In this document: piece by piece, positions 1 to 8,197 of the stretch
Position numbering within the stretch: position 1 is the first letter of the stretch
Layout: every line of letters starts with the position of its first letter
From: Clostridium sp.
GTDB lineage: Bacteria; Bacillota; Clostridia; Clostridiales; Clostridiaceae
DNA: 64,000 nucleotides
Assembly: GCF_026168755.1 (NCBI RefSeq)
Contig: NZ_JAPFDR010000009.1
Location: 1 to 64,000 of the forward strand
Direction: 5' to 3'
Translations under genes and position numbers: made by a program
Notes under the pieces: model-generated
Database searches by the model: none
Told to the model about the DNA's origin: nothing
The model's input: the letters and a program-made list of their open reading frames with translations, nothing else

Positions 1-134
1 TGCTTTGTCCCAGCAGCTTAGCACACTACCGTTACCAGTAATGCACCTGCTGGTAGCATTATTTCAAGCAGCTGAAATAGTCCGAAGGGCTTATTATTGC
101 CTTAGACAGCTCCTAACACAACTTCTTGTCGCAC
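1..134 (-). mobile_element. 5' end of a group I intron-like element (possible IStron), cut by the window edge
   Basis: Reading leftward on the minus strand, the Rpn-like reading frame stops matching its family at about position 135. It is followed by stem-rich, comparatively GC-rich sequence with hairpins such as AAGCCCTTCGGACTA and a segment GGTAACGGTAGTGTGCTAAG. That segment resembles the P3-P5 core of phage T4-type group I introns (the td intron has GUGCUAAAUUGUAGGACU). The break falls directly after a T, as expected of a group I 5' splice site. In clostridia, group I introns fused to IS605-type tnpB genes (IStrons) interrupt genes in this way. The diagnostic R and S elements and any transposase would lie outside the window, so this is an inference. 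A different inserted element is possible. Confidence 0.45.
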
Positions 135-179
135 AAATACAAAATCTACTTTGGGACTTAATATTTCTAATTTAGTCAC
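135..179 (-). pseudogene. 5' exon or fragment of an Rpn-family (PD-(D/E)XK nuclease/transposase) gene
   Basis: A GTG start at 179, ten bases after an AAGGAG ribosome site (190-195 on the + strand as ctcctt), opens a frame reading VTKLEILSPKVDFVF. This is very close to the usual N-terminus of Rpn/PF12784 proteins (M-KLEILSPKVDFVFKKIFG), which are recombination-promoting nucleases or putative transposases. After 15 codons the family match ends abruptly and a stop follows, where the intron-like sequence begins. If that element self-splices, the gene could still be functional; otherwise it is a broken fragment. The remainder lies left of the window. Confidence 0.55.
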
Positions 180-400
180 TCTAAATCAACTCCTTATCAA
201 GCGTAATATCTTATCTATATTATACTATTTTGATAATATAAAGTAACTTTAAAATTTTTAAGCTATATTTCTAATTAATATATAATTGACTTTTATATTG
301 GATTAAATTAGCATATTGTAATAAGCGTAATTGTTTTAAAAAATACCATACTATTAATATAAGCAATTATATCGATTATAAATAAAAATGGGAGGATTTT

Positions 401-1576
401 ATGTTTTCAAATGTTTTAGTTAAAAGATTTGTCAAAAATTATGACAATGTATCTGACATAAAAGTTAGAGGTGCTTATGCTAATCTTGCTGGAATCATTG
501 GAATAGTTACCAACTTAATTTTATTTATAATAAAGTTATCTGTTGGTTTATTTTCTAACTCTGTTTCAATTTTAGCAGATGCATTTAATAATTTATCTGA
601 TGCTGCATCTTCAATTATAACTATAATTGGTTTTAAGATGGCAAACAAACCTGCTGATGCAGAACACCCCTTTGGACATGGCCGCATTGAGTATATAACT
701 GCAATGATTGTTTCTTTCATGGTTATGCTTGTTGGTCTTCAATTTGTTAAAACATCTTTTCAAAAGATTATTAATCCAACCCTAGTAACTTTTGAATTAT
801 GGCCATTTATCTTATTACTTATTTCCATTGGCTTTAAATTTTGGTTATCTAAATTTAATAAGTCTATTGGAAATAAAATTAATTCATCTACTTTAAAGGC
901 AACAGCAACTGATGCCATGGGTGATGTTTTTACTTCAACTACTGTTGTTATTTCTTTCTTAATATCTAAATTTACAACCTTTCCTATTGATGGTTATATT
1001 GGTATTGTTGTAGCTTTAGCTATTGTTTATTCTGGTTTTTCTCTTATTAAAGAAACCTTGAGTCCATTACTTGGGGAACCACCTGATCCTGTTTTAGTTA
1101 GTGATATTACTGATATGGTTATGTCTTATGATAATATAACTGGAATCCACGATTTAATTGTTCATAATTATGGTCCTGGTAGAATTATGGCTTCTATTCA
1201 TGCTGAAATTCCTAGTAATATAGATATTATGGAGATACATCATATTATTGATACTGCTGAAAGAGAAATTTCTAAAAAGTTAAATATATATTTAGTTATT
1301 CATATGGATCCTATTTGTGTTGATACTGCTGAAATAATCGAAGCTAGAAACATGTTGAAAGATGTTCTTAGTAAATATGAAGAAGTTAAGTCCTTTCATG
1401 ATTTTAGAGTGGTTGGGGAAAATAATAATAAAAACTTAATTTTTGATATAGAAGTTTGTCCTAGCTGTTTAGCTAATGAAATTGCTTCAGCTAATTTATT
1501 GGATAATATAGAAAAAGATATTAAGGAAAAAGCTCCTGAATATAGATGTGTTATTACTGTTGACCTAGCTATTTAA
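401..1576 (+). CDS. Cation diffusion facilitator (CDF) family metal efflux transporter
   Basis: A 391-aa membrane protein that should export a divalent metal (Zn, Fe, Mn, Co or Ni; the substrate cannot be told) in exchange for protons. The N-terminal half has about six membrane segments. The CDF signature is visible near residues 60-95: DAFNNLSDAASS, then HPFGHGRIEY. A second metal-site motif, TDAMGDVFTS, lies near residue 168. The C-terminal cytoplasmic ferredoxin-like domain holds conserved histidines (IHDLIVHNYG, ASIHAEIP, VIHMDP) and an extra C-terminal extension with a CPSC pair. The ATG follows GGGAGG by six bases. The gene stands alone, with a terminator just after its stop. Confidence 0.93.
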   Translation: MFSNVLVKRFVKNYDNVSDIKVRGAYANLAGIIGIVTNLILFIIKLSVGLFSNSVSILADAFNNLSDAASSIITIIGFKMANKPADAEHPFGHGRIEYITAMIVSFMVMLVGLQFVKTSFQKIINPTLVTFELWPFILLLISIGFKFWLSKFNKSIGNKINSSTLKATATDAMGDVFTSTTVVISFLISKFTTFPIDGYIGIVVALAIVYSGFSLIKETLSPLLGEPPDPVLVSDITDMVMSYDNITGIHDLIVHNYGPGRIMASIHAEIPSNIDIMEIHHIIDTAEREISKKLNIYLVIHMDPICVDTAEIIEARNMLKDVLSKYEEVKSFHDFRVVGENNNKNLIFDIEVCPSCLANEIASANLLDNIEKDIKEKAPEYRCVITVDLAI

Positions 1577-1587
1577 ACAAAACAATA

Positions 1588-1624
1588 AACGACGAGACTT
1601 AAATTTAAGCTTCGTCGTTTTTTA
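1588..1624 (+). terminator. Intrinsic terminator after the CDF gene
   Basis: AACGACGA and TCGTCGTT arms enclose a second small palindrome (CTTAAATTTAAG), and a run of six T follows on the + strand. It separates the convergent CDF and Sel1-repeat genes. Confidence 0.85.
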
Positions 1625-1635
1625 TACTTAATACG

Positions 1636-4227
1636 CTACTCATTCTTAACAATGTTATAATATATTGCCTCTTCTTTTAATTCATAGTATATTCTTTTAT
1701 CCTGTGGATTTCTATTATCATACCATTCAATTAAATCATTAATTGCCTCATAAAACCCACTATTTATAAGATTGCTGAGCTTCTTAATAATTATTAACTC
1801 CTCAACAGTAACTATACTACCATTTTGAATCTCCTTTAGTTTATCCTTAAAAAATATATATTTACATTGGTTTATTCCTAAGTTTTTTCCTTCCATTGCA
1901 ACTTCAAATGCTTCTTTATACTTATCATTTTTGTTTAAATCATTATTATACAAATAAATAGCCAGTTGTCCGTAACACTCTAAATTTCCAAGTTCTATTC
2001 CTTCCCTATATAGTTTTATAATTTCATCATTATCAATATCTATTAAGCCTTCTTCACCTAAATATCCATTAATATATTTTGCTGTTCCTAAATCTATCTC
2101 TTTTATTTCTTCAAGCAATTCATATCCTTTTTCCTTATTTTCCTCAATGCCTATTCCTTTAAAGCAATAATATACTAATTTTTCTTTTCCTTTTATTGCA
2201 TCTACGTCAATAAGTTTAAACACATAATAAATAGCTTTTATATCACTTCTTCTACCACCAATTCCTCTCTCATATATCTCTATTAATTTTTCTATTGCTT
2301 CAATATCATCTTCTTTTGCTGCTTTTTCATACCATTTAATTGCTAAATCTATATTTCTATTTAAAAAAATACCTATCTTATACCAATCTCCTAGCTTAAT
2401 CATAGCTTTAATATATTTAGTTTCTGCAGCTAAAGTATAATAGTAATAAGCTTTCTCATAATTTTGCTCTATTCCAATTCCTTTTTCATATATATATCCA
2501 TACTTAAATATTGATTCTTTTAGTTCATTCTCTACACCAAATTTTATATAAATTACAAGTTCATTTTTATTAATATCCTTGCCTTCCTTTAATTCATTTA
2601 GCATTATACAAGCTAAATAATCTGCTGCATAAGGTGAACCTAACTCATATGCTTCTTTTAATAATGCCTTAGCAATATCACTTGTCTTATCACCAAACTT
2701 ATTTAATCTATAATATGCAACTGCTAAAACATACATAGCATGTGGTTCTTTTTTAGCCGCTGCTATCTCCATATATTCTATTGCTTTTTCTAAATCTTTT
2801 TCAACACCTTCACCATTGTAATACATTATCCCTAGCCGTTGAGTACACTTTAAATTTCCCTCTTCATGGCCTTGATTATATATTGAAATGGCCTGATTCA
2901 TTAATCCTTCATCTTCATATACTTTTCCAACCTTAAAATATATGCTCCTATCTCCAAACTCCAGTGCCCTATTATATAATTCTAATGCAGTATAAACATC
3001 CTTTTTTACATTAAGGCCCTTTAAATACATTTCTGCAAGGGATTCTATACAGTTAGTATCTAAAGCTAAATATCCTTTGCTTAAATAATGAAATGCTTTT
3101 TTATAATTAACCTCTACGCATATTCCTTCTAAATATGATCTACCAACAACATAATAAGCATCCTCATAATCATTTTCTGCAGCTCTTTCAACCCAATAAT
3201 AAGCACTTACTAAGTTTTCCTCACAACCCTCTCCATTTTTATACATTAATGATAAGGCATATTGTGATGCTGGTAGATTGTTTTCGGCAGCTTTTTTATG
3301 CCATTTAAATGCATTTTCTTCATCTTTATCTACACCTAATCCATTATAATATGCTCGTCCTAATTGATAATATGCACCTACATAATCATTTTCTGCACTC
3401 TTTTGAAACCATATAAAGGCTTTATTATAATCCTTAATAACTCCATTACCTTCAGAATATAAAACTCCTAAAGAATATTGAGCAAATGCGTTTCCTTTTA
3501 TTGCAGCTTTGTAATACCATTGATATGCAATTTCATAGTTTTTCTGTACAGCTATTCCCTTATCGTAAAATAACCCAAGATAAGTTTCTGCATATTCATC
3601 TTTATATTTTGCTGCATCTAAGAAATATTTATAAGCCTTTTTAGTATCTTTTTTAACGCCCCTACCAAAATAGTAATTTTCACCCTTTTCAAGTAGTTGT
3701 CTTATATTTTCTTCTTTTTCTATCACATCATCACTTTTACTCTCAAAAATCTTAGATATATTTTCCTCTTTACTGCTTTTAGTTATTGATAAATATTTTT
3801 TAAATATTTCTTTCTCTGAATCCATTAAGTTATTTAATATTAAGGAATAATTCTCTTCCCCATAGCTAACAACAAACCAAACTAAAACTTCATATAATAT
3901 TTTCATCTCAGAAAGTTCTTCTTCGACTGTTATAGTAGTATTAGAGTAATTCACTTTAACTTTCTTTGTCCAAAGAAGAATCTTATCTAATATATCAGTA
4001 GATATTAGATTTATCTCTTTTAACATTTCTAATCTTTTATGCCATTCAATCTTTTCATCATATAATATACTATTTTTCTTATATATATAATAAATAATAT
4101 CATCAATTACAGCATTAATATTTTTCTCTATATCATCATGGGTTGTCTTTTTCTTTAACTCTTCTATATCTTCATATATATATCTAAATTCTATCTTTAA
4201 AAAATCATAATTGAAGATTCTATTCAT
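1636..4227 (-). CDS. Sel1-like (TPR-class) repeat protein
   Basis: An 863-aa soluble protein made almost wholly of helical repeats. The first 170 residues are a lysine- and glutamate-rich helical region without clear repeats. From about residue 180 onward at least fifteen Sel1-type units of 36 residues follow. Typical examples contain A-Y-LG--Y--G-GV--D---A--W--KAAE, as in AQYSLGVLYSEGNGVIKD and AYYQLGRAYYNGLGVDKD. Such repeats act as protein-protein interaction scaffolds. No enzymatic domain, signal peptide or membrane segment is seen, so the partner and role are unknown. The start follows a GGAGG site. It has no obvious operon partners. Confidence 0.85.
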   Translation of the reverse strand: MNRIFNYDFLKIEFRYIYEDIEELKKKTTHDDIEKNINAVIDDIIYYIYKKNSILYDEKIEWHKRLEMLKEINLISTDILDKILLWTKKVKVNYSNTTITVEEELSEMKILYEVLVWFVVSYGEENYSLILNNLMDSEKEIFKKYLSITKSSKEENISKIFESKSDDVIEKEENIRQLLEKGENYYFGRGVKKDTKKAYKYFLDAAKYKDEYAETYLGLFYDKGIAVQKNYEIAYQWYYKAAIKGNAFAQYSLGVLYSEGNGVIKDYNKAFIWFQKSAENDYVGAYYQLGRAYYNGLGVDKDEENAFKWHKKAAENNLPASQYALSLMYKNGEGCEENLVSAYYWVERAAENDYEDAYYVVGRSYLEGICVEVNYKKAFHYLSKGYLALDTNCIESLAEMYLKGLNVKKDVYTALELYNRALEFGDRSIYFKVGKVYEDEGLMNQAISIYNQGHEEGNLKCTQRLGIMYYNGEGVEKDLEKAIEYMEIAAAKKEPHAMYVLAVAYYRLNKFGDKTSDIAKALLKEAYELGSPYAADYLACIMLNELKEGKDINKNELVIYIKFGVENELKESIFKYGYIYEKGIGIEQNYEKAYYYYTLAAETKYIKAMIKLGDWYKIGIFLNRNIDLAIKWYEKAAKEDDIEAIEKLIEIYERGIGGRRSDIKAIYYVFKLIDVDAIKGKEKLVYYCFKGIGIEENKEKGYELLEEIKEIDLGTAKYINGYLGEEGLIDIDNDEIIKLYREGIELGNLECYGQLAIYLYNNDLNKNDKYKEAFEVAMEGKNLGINQCKYIFFKDKLKEIQNGSIVTVEELIIIKKLSNLINSGFYEAINDLIEWYDNRNPQDKRIYYELKEEAIYYNIVKNE

Positions 4228-4311
4228 ATATCCTCCAATAATACTATTACTTCTACTATTAGTTTATTATATTGACAACACCATTATTACGAGAACCCAA
4301 ATATTGTAATG

Positions 4312-4352
4312 GCCTCCGGGGTCAATCCATTATTTGGATTGACCCCGGAGGC
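4312..4352. repeat. 39-nt GC-rich palindrome, family copy 1
   Basis: A near-perfect palindrome with arms CCTCCGGGGTCAATCCA and its complement, and a four- to five-base centre. The pairing is extended by one G-C pair, and imperfectly by TGTAA/TTACA. It lies 13 bases past the stop of the amino-acid ABC ATPase gene. There is no T-run of terminator type next to it. The same sequence recurs at 12079, 35874 and 63877, with a diverged copy at 61478. Confidence 0.9.
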
Positions 4353-4364
4353 TGTTACATATTT

Positions 4365-5087
4365 TTACAATACTTTTGATAAGAAATCTATTGTTCTTGG
4401 ATTTTTGGGATTTGAGAATATTTCCTCTGGAGTACCCTGTTCTACAATATTCCCATTATCCATGAATATAATTCTATCTCCAACTTCTCTTGCAAATCCC
4501 ATTTCATGAGTAACAACAACCATTGTCATTCCTTCTTTTGCAAGATCCTTCATAACATTTAAAACTTCTCCAACCATTTCTGGATCTAATGCAGAAGTTG
4601 GTTCATCAAATAGCATAACATCTGGCTCCATAGCTAATGCTCTTGCTATTGCTATTCTTTGCTTTTGTCCACCAGAAAGTGATGATGGATATGATTTTGC
4701 TTTATTACTTAGACCAACTCTCTCTAGTAACTCCATCGCTTTCTTTTCTGCCTGAGCTTTACTAATACCTTTAACCTTAATAGGAGCTATTGTTAAGTTT
4801 TCTAATACAGTCTTATGTGGGAAAAGATTAAACTGTTGGAATACCATTCCCATCTTTTCTCTAATTTTATTTATATCAACTTTTTTATCTGTAATATCAT
4901 TATCTTCAAATATTATTTTACCTGAAGTTGGCTCCTCTAATAGGTTCAAACATCTTAAAAATGTACTTTTACCTGATCCTGATGGTCCTATTACAACTAC
5001 CACTTCACCCTTTTTTATATGTTCATCTATTCCTTTTAAAACATCATTTTTTCCAAAACTTTTATGAAGATTATTAACGCGAATCAC
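4365..5087 (-). CDS. Polar amino-acid ABC transporter, ATP-binding protein (GlnQ/ArtP type)
   Basis: A 240-aa ATPase that powers amino-acid import together with the next two genes. Walker A is GPSGSGKST (residues 34-42), the signature is LSGGQKQR, Walker B is [13 protein letters not shown], and a switch histidine follows in VVVTHEMG. The family resemblance is to GlnQ/ArtP-type importers. The start is GTG, preceded by AGGAGAATG, and the gene overlaps the permease gene by 14 bases, so the two are translationally coupled. The transported amino acid cannot be settled from sequence. Confidence 0.95.
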   Translation of the reverse strand: MIRVNNLHKSFGKNDVLKGIDEHIKKGEVVVVIGPSGSGKSTFLRCLNLLEEPTSGKIIFEDNDITDKKVDINKIREKMGMVFQQFNLFPHKTVLENLTIAPIKVKGISKAQAEKKAMELLERVGLSNKAKSYPSSLSGGQKQRIAIARALAMEPDVMLFDEPTSALDPEMVGEVLNVMKDLAKEGMTMVVVTHEMGFAREVGDRIIFMDNGNIVEQGTPEEIFSNPKNPRTIDFLSKVL

Positions 5088-5754
5088 TTTTTTTCATTCT
5101 CCTTTCTATAAGAGATATAATTCTACCTAATGTAAATGTCATAACAAAATAGAATCCTGCTGCTACTATATATGGTTCTAATCCAAGATATGTAGAACCT
5201 ACAACTACTTTTCCTGCAAACATTAATTCATTAACACCTATAATTGATGCCATTGAAGATTCCTTAATTATTGCAACGAACTCATTTCCTATTGCAGGTA
5301 ATATATTTTTAACTGCTTGAGGTATTACAATTAATATCATTGCAGTGCTTTTTTTCATTCCTAAACTTCTTGCTGCTTCCATTTGTCCTTTATCAACAGC
5401 TTCTATACCAGCTCTTACTATTTCTGATACATATGCCGCTGAATTTAATGCTATTGCTATTATTGCTGATGTAAATGGACTTAAATCTATTCCAAAAAAC
5501 ATCTTTGATCCTGCATACATAATTAATATTTGTAATAGCATTGGTGTTCCTCTAACTACTTCAATATAAACTACTGCTATTACTTTTAAAGGCTTAATCT
5601 TCCAAATATGAAAGTTTGAAGTCTTCATAAAAAATAATAAAGAACCAAATATTGCCCCAAAAAATACTGTAATTAACGAAATTAATAATGTATATTTAAC
5701 ACCTTCTAAATAGTAAGTCATATATTGTGGCACAAAACTAAAATCAAAATTCAT
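5074..5754 (-). CDS. Polar amino-acid ABC transporter, permease
   Basis: A 226-aa inner-membrane protein with about five membrane segments. It carries the HisM/GlnP-type binding-protein-dependent permease domain, including the EAA loop [22 protein letters not shown] near residue 130, which contacts the ATPase. It follows the binding-protein gene after 176 bases that contain a long inverted repeat. It overlaps the ATPase gene downstream. A homodimer of this subunit would form the channel, since no second permease gene is present. Confidence 0.95.
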   Translation of the reverse strand: MNFDFSFVPQYMTYYLEGVKYTLLISLITVFFGAIFGSLLFFMKTSNFHIWKIKPLKVIAVVYIEVVRGTPMLLQILIMYAGSKMFFGIDLSPFTSAIIAIALNSAAYVSEIVRAGIEAVDKGQMEAARSLGMKKSTAMILIVIPQAVKNILPAIGNEFVAIIKESSMASIIGVNELMFAGKVVVGSTYLGLEPYIVAAGFYFVMTFTLGRIISLIERRMKKSDSR

Positions 5755-5804
5755 TTTTTCTCCCTCTCTTTTTGTTTTATATAAAATTTACTATTTAACA
5801 GATT

Positions 5805-5895
5805 CTTTTAGAAATTAAGAATCTTAACTTAAAAAGTAATCACTTATAATTCCTCAATTCCTTAATTACTTACTTAATTCTTAAATTTCTAAAAG
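5805..5895. repeat. Long AT-rich inverted repeat between binding-protein and permease genes
   Basis: The arms CTTTTAGAAATTAAGAA and TTCTTAAATTTCTAAAAG, with further inner pairing (AAGTAAT/ATTACTT), form an extended stem in the transcript between two genes of one operon. Such a structure may stabilise the upstream binding-protein message or attenuate the permease and ATPase genes. It has no strong T-run. The role is inferred. Confidence 0.6.
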
Positions 5896-5930
5896 TCCCT
5901 GCTATAACTAAATTCTACACTTTAAATAAT

Positions 5931-6776
5931 TTACTCAACTATATTAACACTACCTGCTAATTCATTAGCTTTTACTATATACTCGTCCATTTTTCCTGAC
6001 TCATTTAACTCTTTAATAACTTCATTTACTTTAGCTAATAATTCTGGATTGTTTTTAGCCATACCAACTGCATTTCCACCAGTTTTATCTTCGTATATTG
6101 GATTACCTACTGCTAATTCTGGATTAGATTTAACTGCCATTTCTGCTACTGGCTTTTCCATAATTACTGCATCAACTTTTCCTGCTTTTAACTCTAAAAT
6201 TAAGTTATTAACATTGTTTAATAGTTGTAAGTCAGCATTTGGAACTTCACTTCTTGCAATTTGTTCTTGAGTTGATCCTAATTGAGCTCCAACTTTTGCT
6301 CCTTCTAAATCAGCAAAAGTTTTATACTTGTCCACATCTTCTGATCTTACTAATATTCCATGTTGTGAATTATAATAAATTTCTGAGAAATCTACTACTT
6401 TAGCTCTCTCTTCTGTAGGATTCATTCCTGATACTACTAAATCTATCTTTCCTGCTGGTAATGCTGCTACTAATGCATCAAAATCCATCTCTTGAATTAC
6501 TAATTCAACTCCAATAGCATTTGCTATTTCATTAGCTATATCTACATCAAATCCTCCAATAACATCTTTACCATTTTCATCTATGTAATGAAATTCGTAA
6601 GGTGCGTAATCTGCACTCATTCCAACAACAACTTTTCCGTTTTCTTGTATTGTTTCTAATAAATCTTTAGTTCCTGTTGCACTTTTATTATTAGATGCTC
6701 CACATCCAACAAACCCCATAGTCATAATTCCTAATAATGCACTTGCAACTACTTTTTTTATTAATCCTTTTTTCAT
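5931..6776 (-). CDS. Polar amino-acid ABC transporter, substrate-binding lipoprotein
   Basis: A 281-aa lipoprotein. A lysine-rich start and hydrophobic stretch end in the lipobox GFVGC, so the mature protein is anchored to the membrane from about Cys26. The remainder is a type II periplasmic-binding fold (SBP_bac_3): VVVGMSADYAPYEF near the N-terminus, GGFDVDIANEIA, then DLVVSGMNPTEERAKVVDFS, a family hallmark. It captures a polar or charged amino acid for the permease and ATPase encoded downstream. It is the first gene of the operon, with an AAGGGGG ribosome site. The promoter and a palindromic operator candidate lie upstream. Confidence 0.94.
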   Translation of the reverse strand: MKKGLIKKVVASALLGIMTMGFVGCGASNNKSATGTKDLLETIQENGKVVVGMSADYAPYEFHYIDENGKDVIGGFDVDIANEIANAIGVELVIQEMDFDALVAALPAGKIDLVVSGMNPTEERAKVVDFSEIYYNSQHGILVRSEDVDKYKTFADLEGAKVGAQLGSTQEQIARSEVPNADLQLLNNVNNLILELKAGKVDAVIMEKPVAEMAVKSNPELAVGNPIYEDKTGGNAVGMAKNNPELLAKVNEVIKELNESGKMDEYIVKANELAGSVNIVE

Positions 6777-6829
6777 ATTTAAATCCCCCTTATTACTCTG
6801 TATAAAGCATTTTCCTTAACTATGGCATA

Positions 6830-6859
6830 ATTATACACTATAAAATCATATTTATGCAA
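6830..6859 (-). promoter_or_regulatory. Predicted sigma-A promoter of the amino-acid ABC operon
   Basis: On the minus strand TTGCAT (6859-6854) and TATAAT (6835-6830) are separated by 18 bases. They lie about 55 bases before the binding-protein start. Position and consensus fit a vegetative promoter. Confidence 0.65.
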
Positions 6860-6877
6860 TACTTTTTTATATTTTTT

Positions 6878-6895
6878 ATATTTATGCATAAATAT
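6878..6895. promoter_or_regulatory. 18-bp perfect palindrome upstream of the ABC operon, operator candidate
   Basis: ATATTTATGCATAAATAT is its own reverse complement and sits about 20 bases upstream of the predicted -35 box. A related half, TTTATGCAA, overlaps the -35 region. The overlapping TATGATATTTATGCATA is one base short of an ArgR-type box. A repressor or activator site is likely; which regulator binds is not known. Confidence 0.4.
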
Positions 6896-7019
6896 CATAT
6901 TGTAAATGAATATTTATATCTATAGAGCATCTAAAAATTATTTATTTTATTTTGTCTATTTTTTAGTACATGTTGAATAAAATATTATGAATAACTTATA
7001 TTTATTTAGGAGTGATTTA

Positions 7020-8102
7020 ATGTCTACATCAAAAGAAAGACACCTATTCCCTGGAGGAAATACTTCAAAGGGATTTTATTCTTTTTACAGGTATGTACTT
7101 CCTCAAGATGATGCTAAACGAATCCTTTGTATAAAAGGTGGCCCTGGAACTGGTAAGTCTCAATTAATGAAAAAGGTTGCAGCTCATTTTAATAAAAAAG
7201 GATATACAATCGAATATCATCACTGTTCTTCAGATCCAAATTCTTTAGATGGAATTTTAGTAAAGGAGTTAAACATAGCTTTATTAGATGGTACTTCTCC
7301 TCATATAGTTGATCCTATTACTCCTGGTGCTGTTGATGAAATACTTAATATGGGTGATGCCCTTGATATTGATATTCTTGCTAAAAACAAAAAAGAAATA
7401 ATAGCTTTAAACAAAGAAATAGGTAAAAATTTCAAAAGGGCTTATAGATTTTTAGGTTCAGCTAAATGTATTCATGATGATTGGAGTAGCTTAAACTATG
7501 ATTCCTTAGATTCTAATAAAATTTATAATTTGATTGAGAATTTAAAGAATAATATTTTTAAATCTGATAAGTTTGGATATGGTAATGAACGTCATTTATT
7601 TGCAACTGCAATTACTCCTGATGGAATCATTACTTATGCTGATTCTTTAAGCACTGACTTTAAAAAGAAATATGTCTTAACTGGTGGCCCTGGATTTAGT
7701 AAAACAGATATTTTGAAATTTATAGGTAGTTGCGGTCAAAAGAAAGGTTATTTTATTGAATATATGCATGATCCTTTTATTCCTGAGCGTATTGAGCATA
7801 TATTTATTCCTGAGATTTCCACTTGTATTATAACTAATAATGAAATTAACCAAGCTAATTATACTGGAATAGAATATAAGTTGTTTGATTATACTAAATC
7901 TAATTTATCTTCATCAAAAAATAATGATATAAAATATAACAGTGATTTATTCTATAATTTAGTTAATAAGAGTATTTCCTTAATTCATAATGCCCATATT
8001 TTACATGATGAATTGGAATCATATTATATTAAAGCTATGGATTTCTCTGTAGCTGATAACATATATGAAAAAGTCATTAAAAAATTTGAAAAATATGAAT
8101 AG
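7020..8102 (+). CDS. Tandem P-loop ATPase family protein (PRK06851-like), function unknown
   Basis: A 360-aa cytoplasmic protein. I place the start at 7020 rather than the ORF start at 6987, because ATG there follows AGGAG by seven bases. The sequence then begins MSTSKERHLFPGGNTSKGF, as in its family. The first half has a good Walker A, KGGPGTGKSQLMKK (about residue 40). A second, repeated half begins with RHLFATAITPDG and has the degenerate loop TGGPGFSKTDI, in which the usual glycine before lysine is serine. The protein therefore looks like a duplicated nucleotide-binding domain with one weakened site. The function is not known. It stands alone and converges with the GH84 gene. Confidence 0.75.
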   Translation: MSTSKERHLFPGGNTSKGFYSFYRYVLPQDDAKRILCIKGGPGTGKSQLMKKVAAHFNKKGYTIEYHHCSSDPNSLDGILVKELNIALLDGTSPHIVDPITPGAVDEILNMGDALDIDILAKNKKEIIALNKEIGKNFKRAYRFLGSAKCIHDDWSSLNYDSLDSNKIYNLIENLKNNIFKSDKFGYGNERHLFATAITPDGIITYADSLSTDFKKKYVLTGGPGFSKTDILKFIGSCGQKKGYFIEYMHDPFIPERIEHIFIPEISTCIITNNEINQANYTGIEYKLFDYTKSNLSSSKNNDIKYNSDLFYNLVNKSISLIHNAHILHDELESYYIKAMDFSVADNIYEKVIKKFEKYE

Positions 8103-8160
8103 TAATAGTCAATTTCTAATATCTAAATATTTAATGTTTTAAATTATATATTGGAATAAA

Positions 8161-8189
8161 AAATGAGGCCTTAAAAAGCCTCATTTTTT
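8161..8189. terminator. Bidirectional intrinsic terminator
   Basis: AAATGAGGC and GCCTCATTT pair around an eight-base loop, with T-rich sequence on the + side. It lies between the convergent ATPase and GH84 genes and can serve both. Confidence 0.85.
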
Positions 8190-8197
8190 ATAAATAA

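Noticed and set aside
4312-4352. GC-rich palindromes as ordinary intrinsic terminators
   Set aside because: No T-run follows on the relevant strand, separate canonical terminators exist after pyk and the amidohydrolase, and one copy lies upstream of a gene.
4309-4509. 66-aa ORF on the + strand starting in the palindrome
   Set aside because: It is antisense to the well-supported ABC ATPase gene and begins within the repeat; it has no ribosome site.
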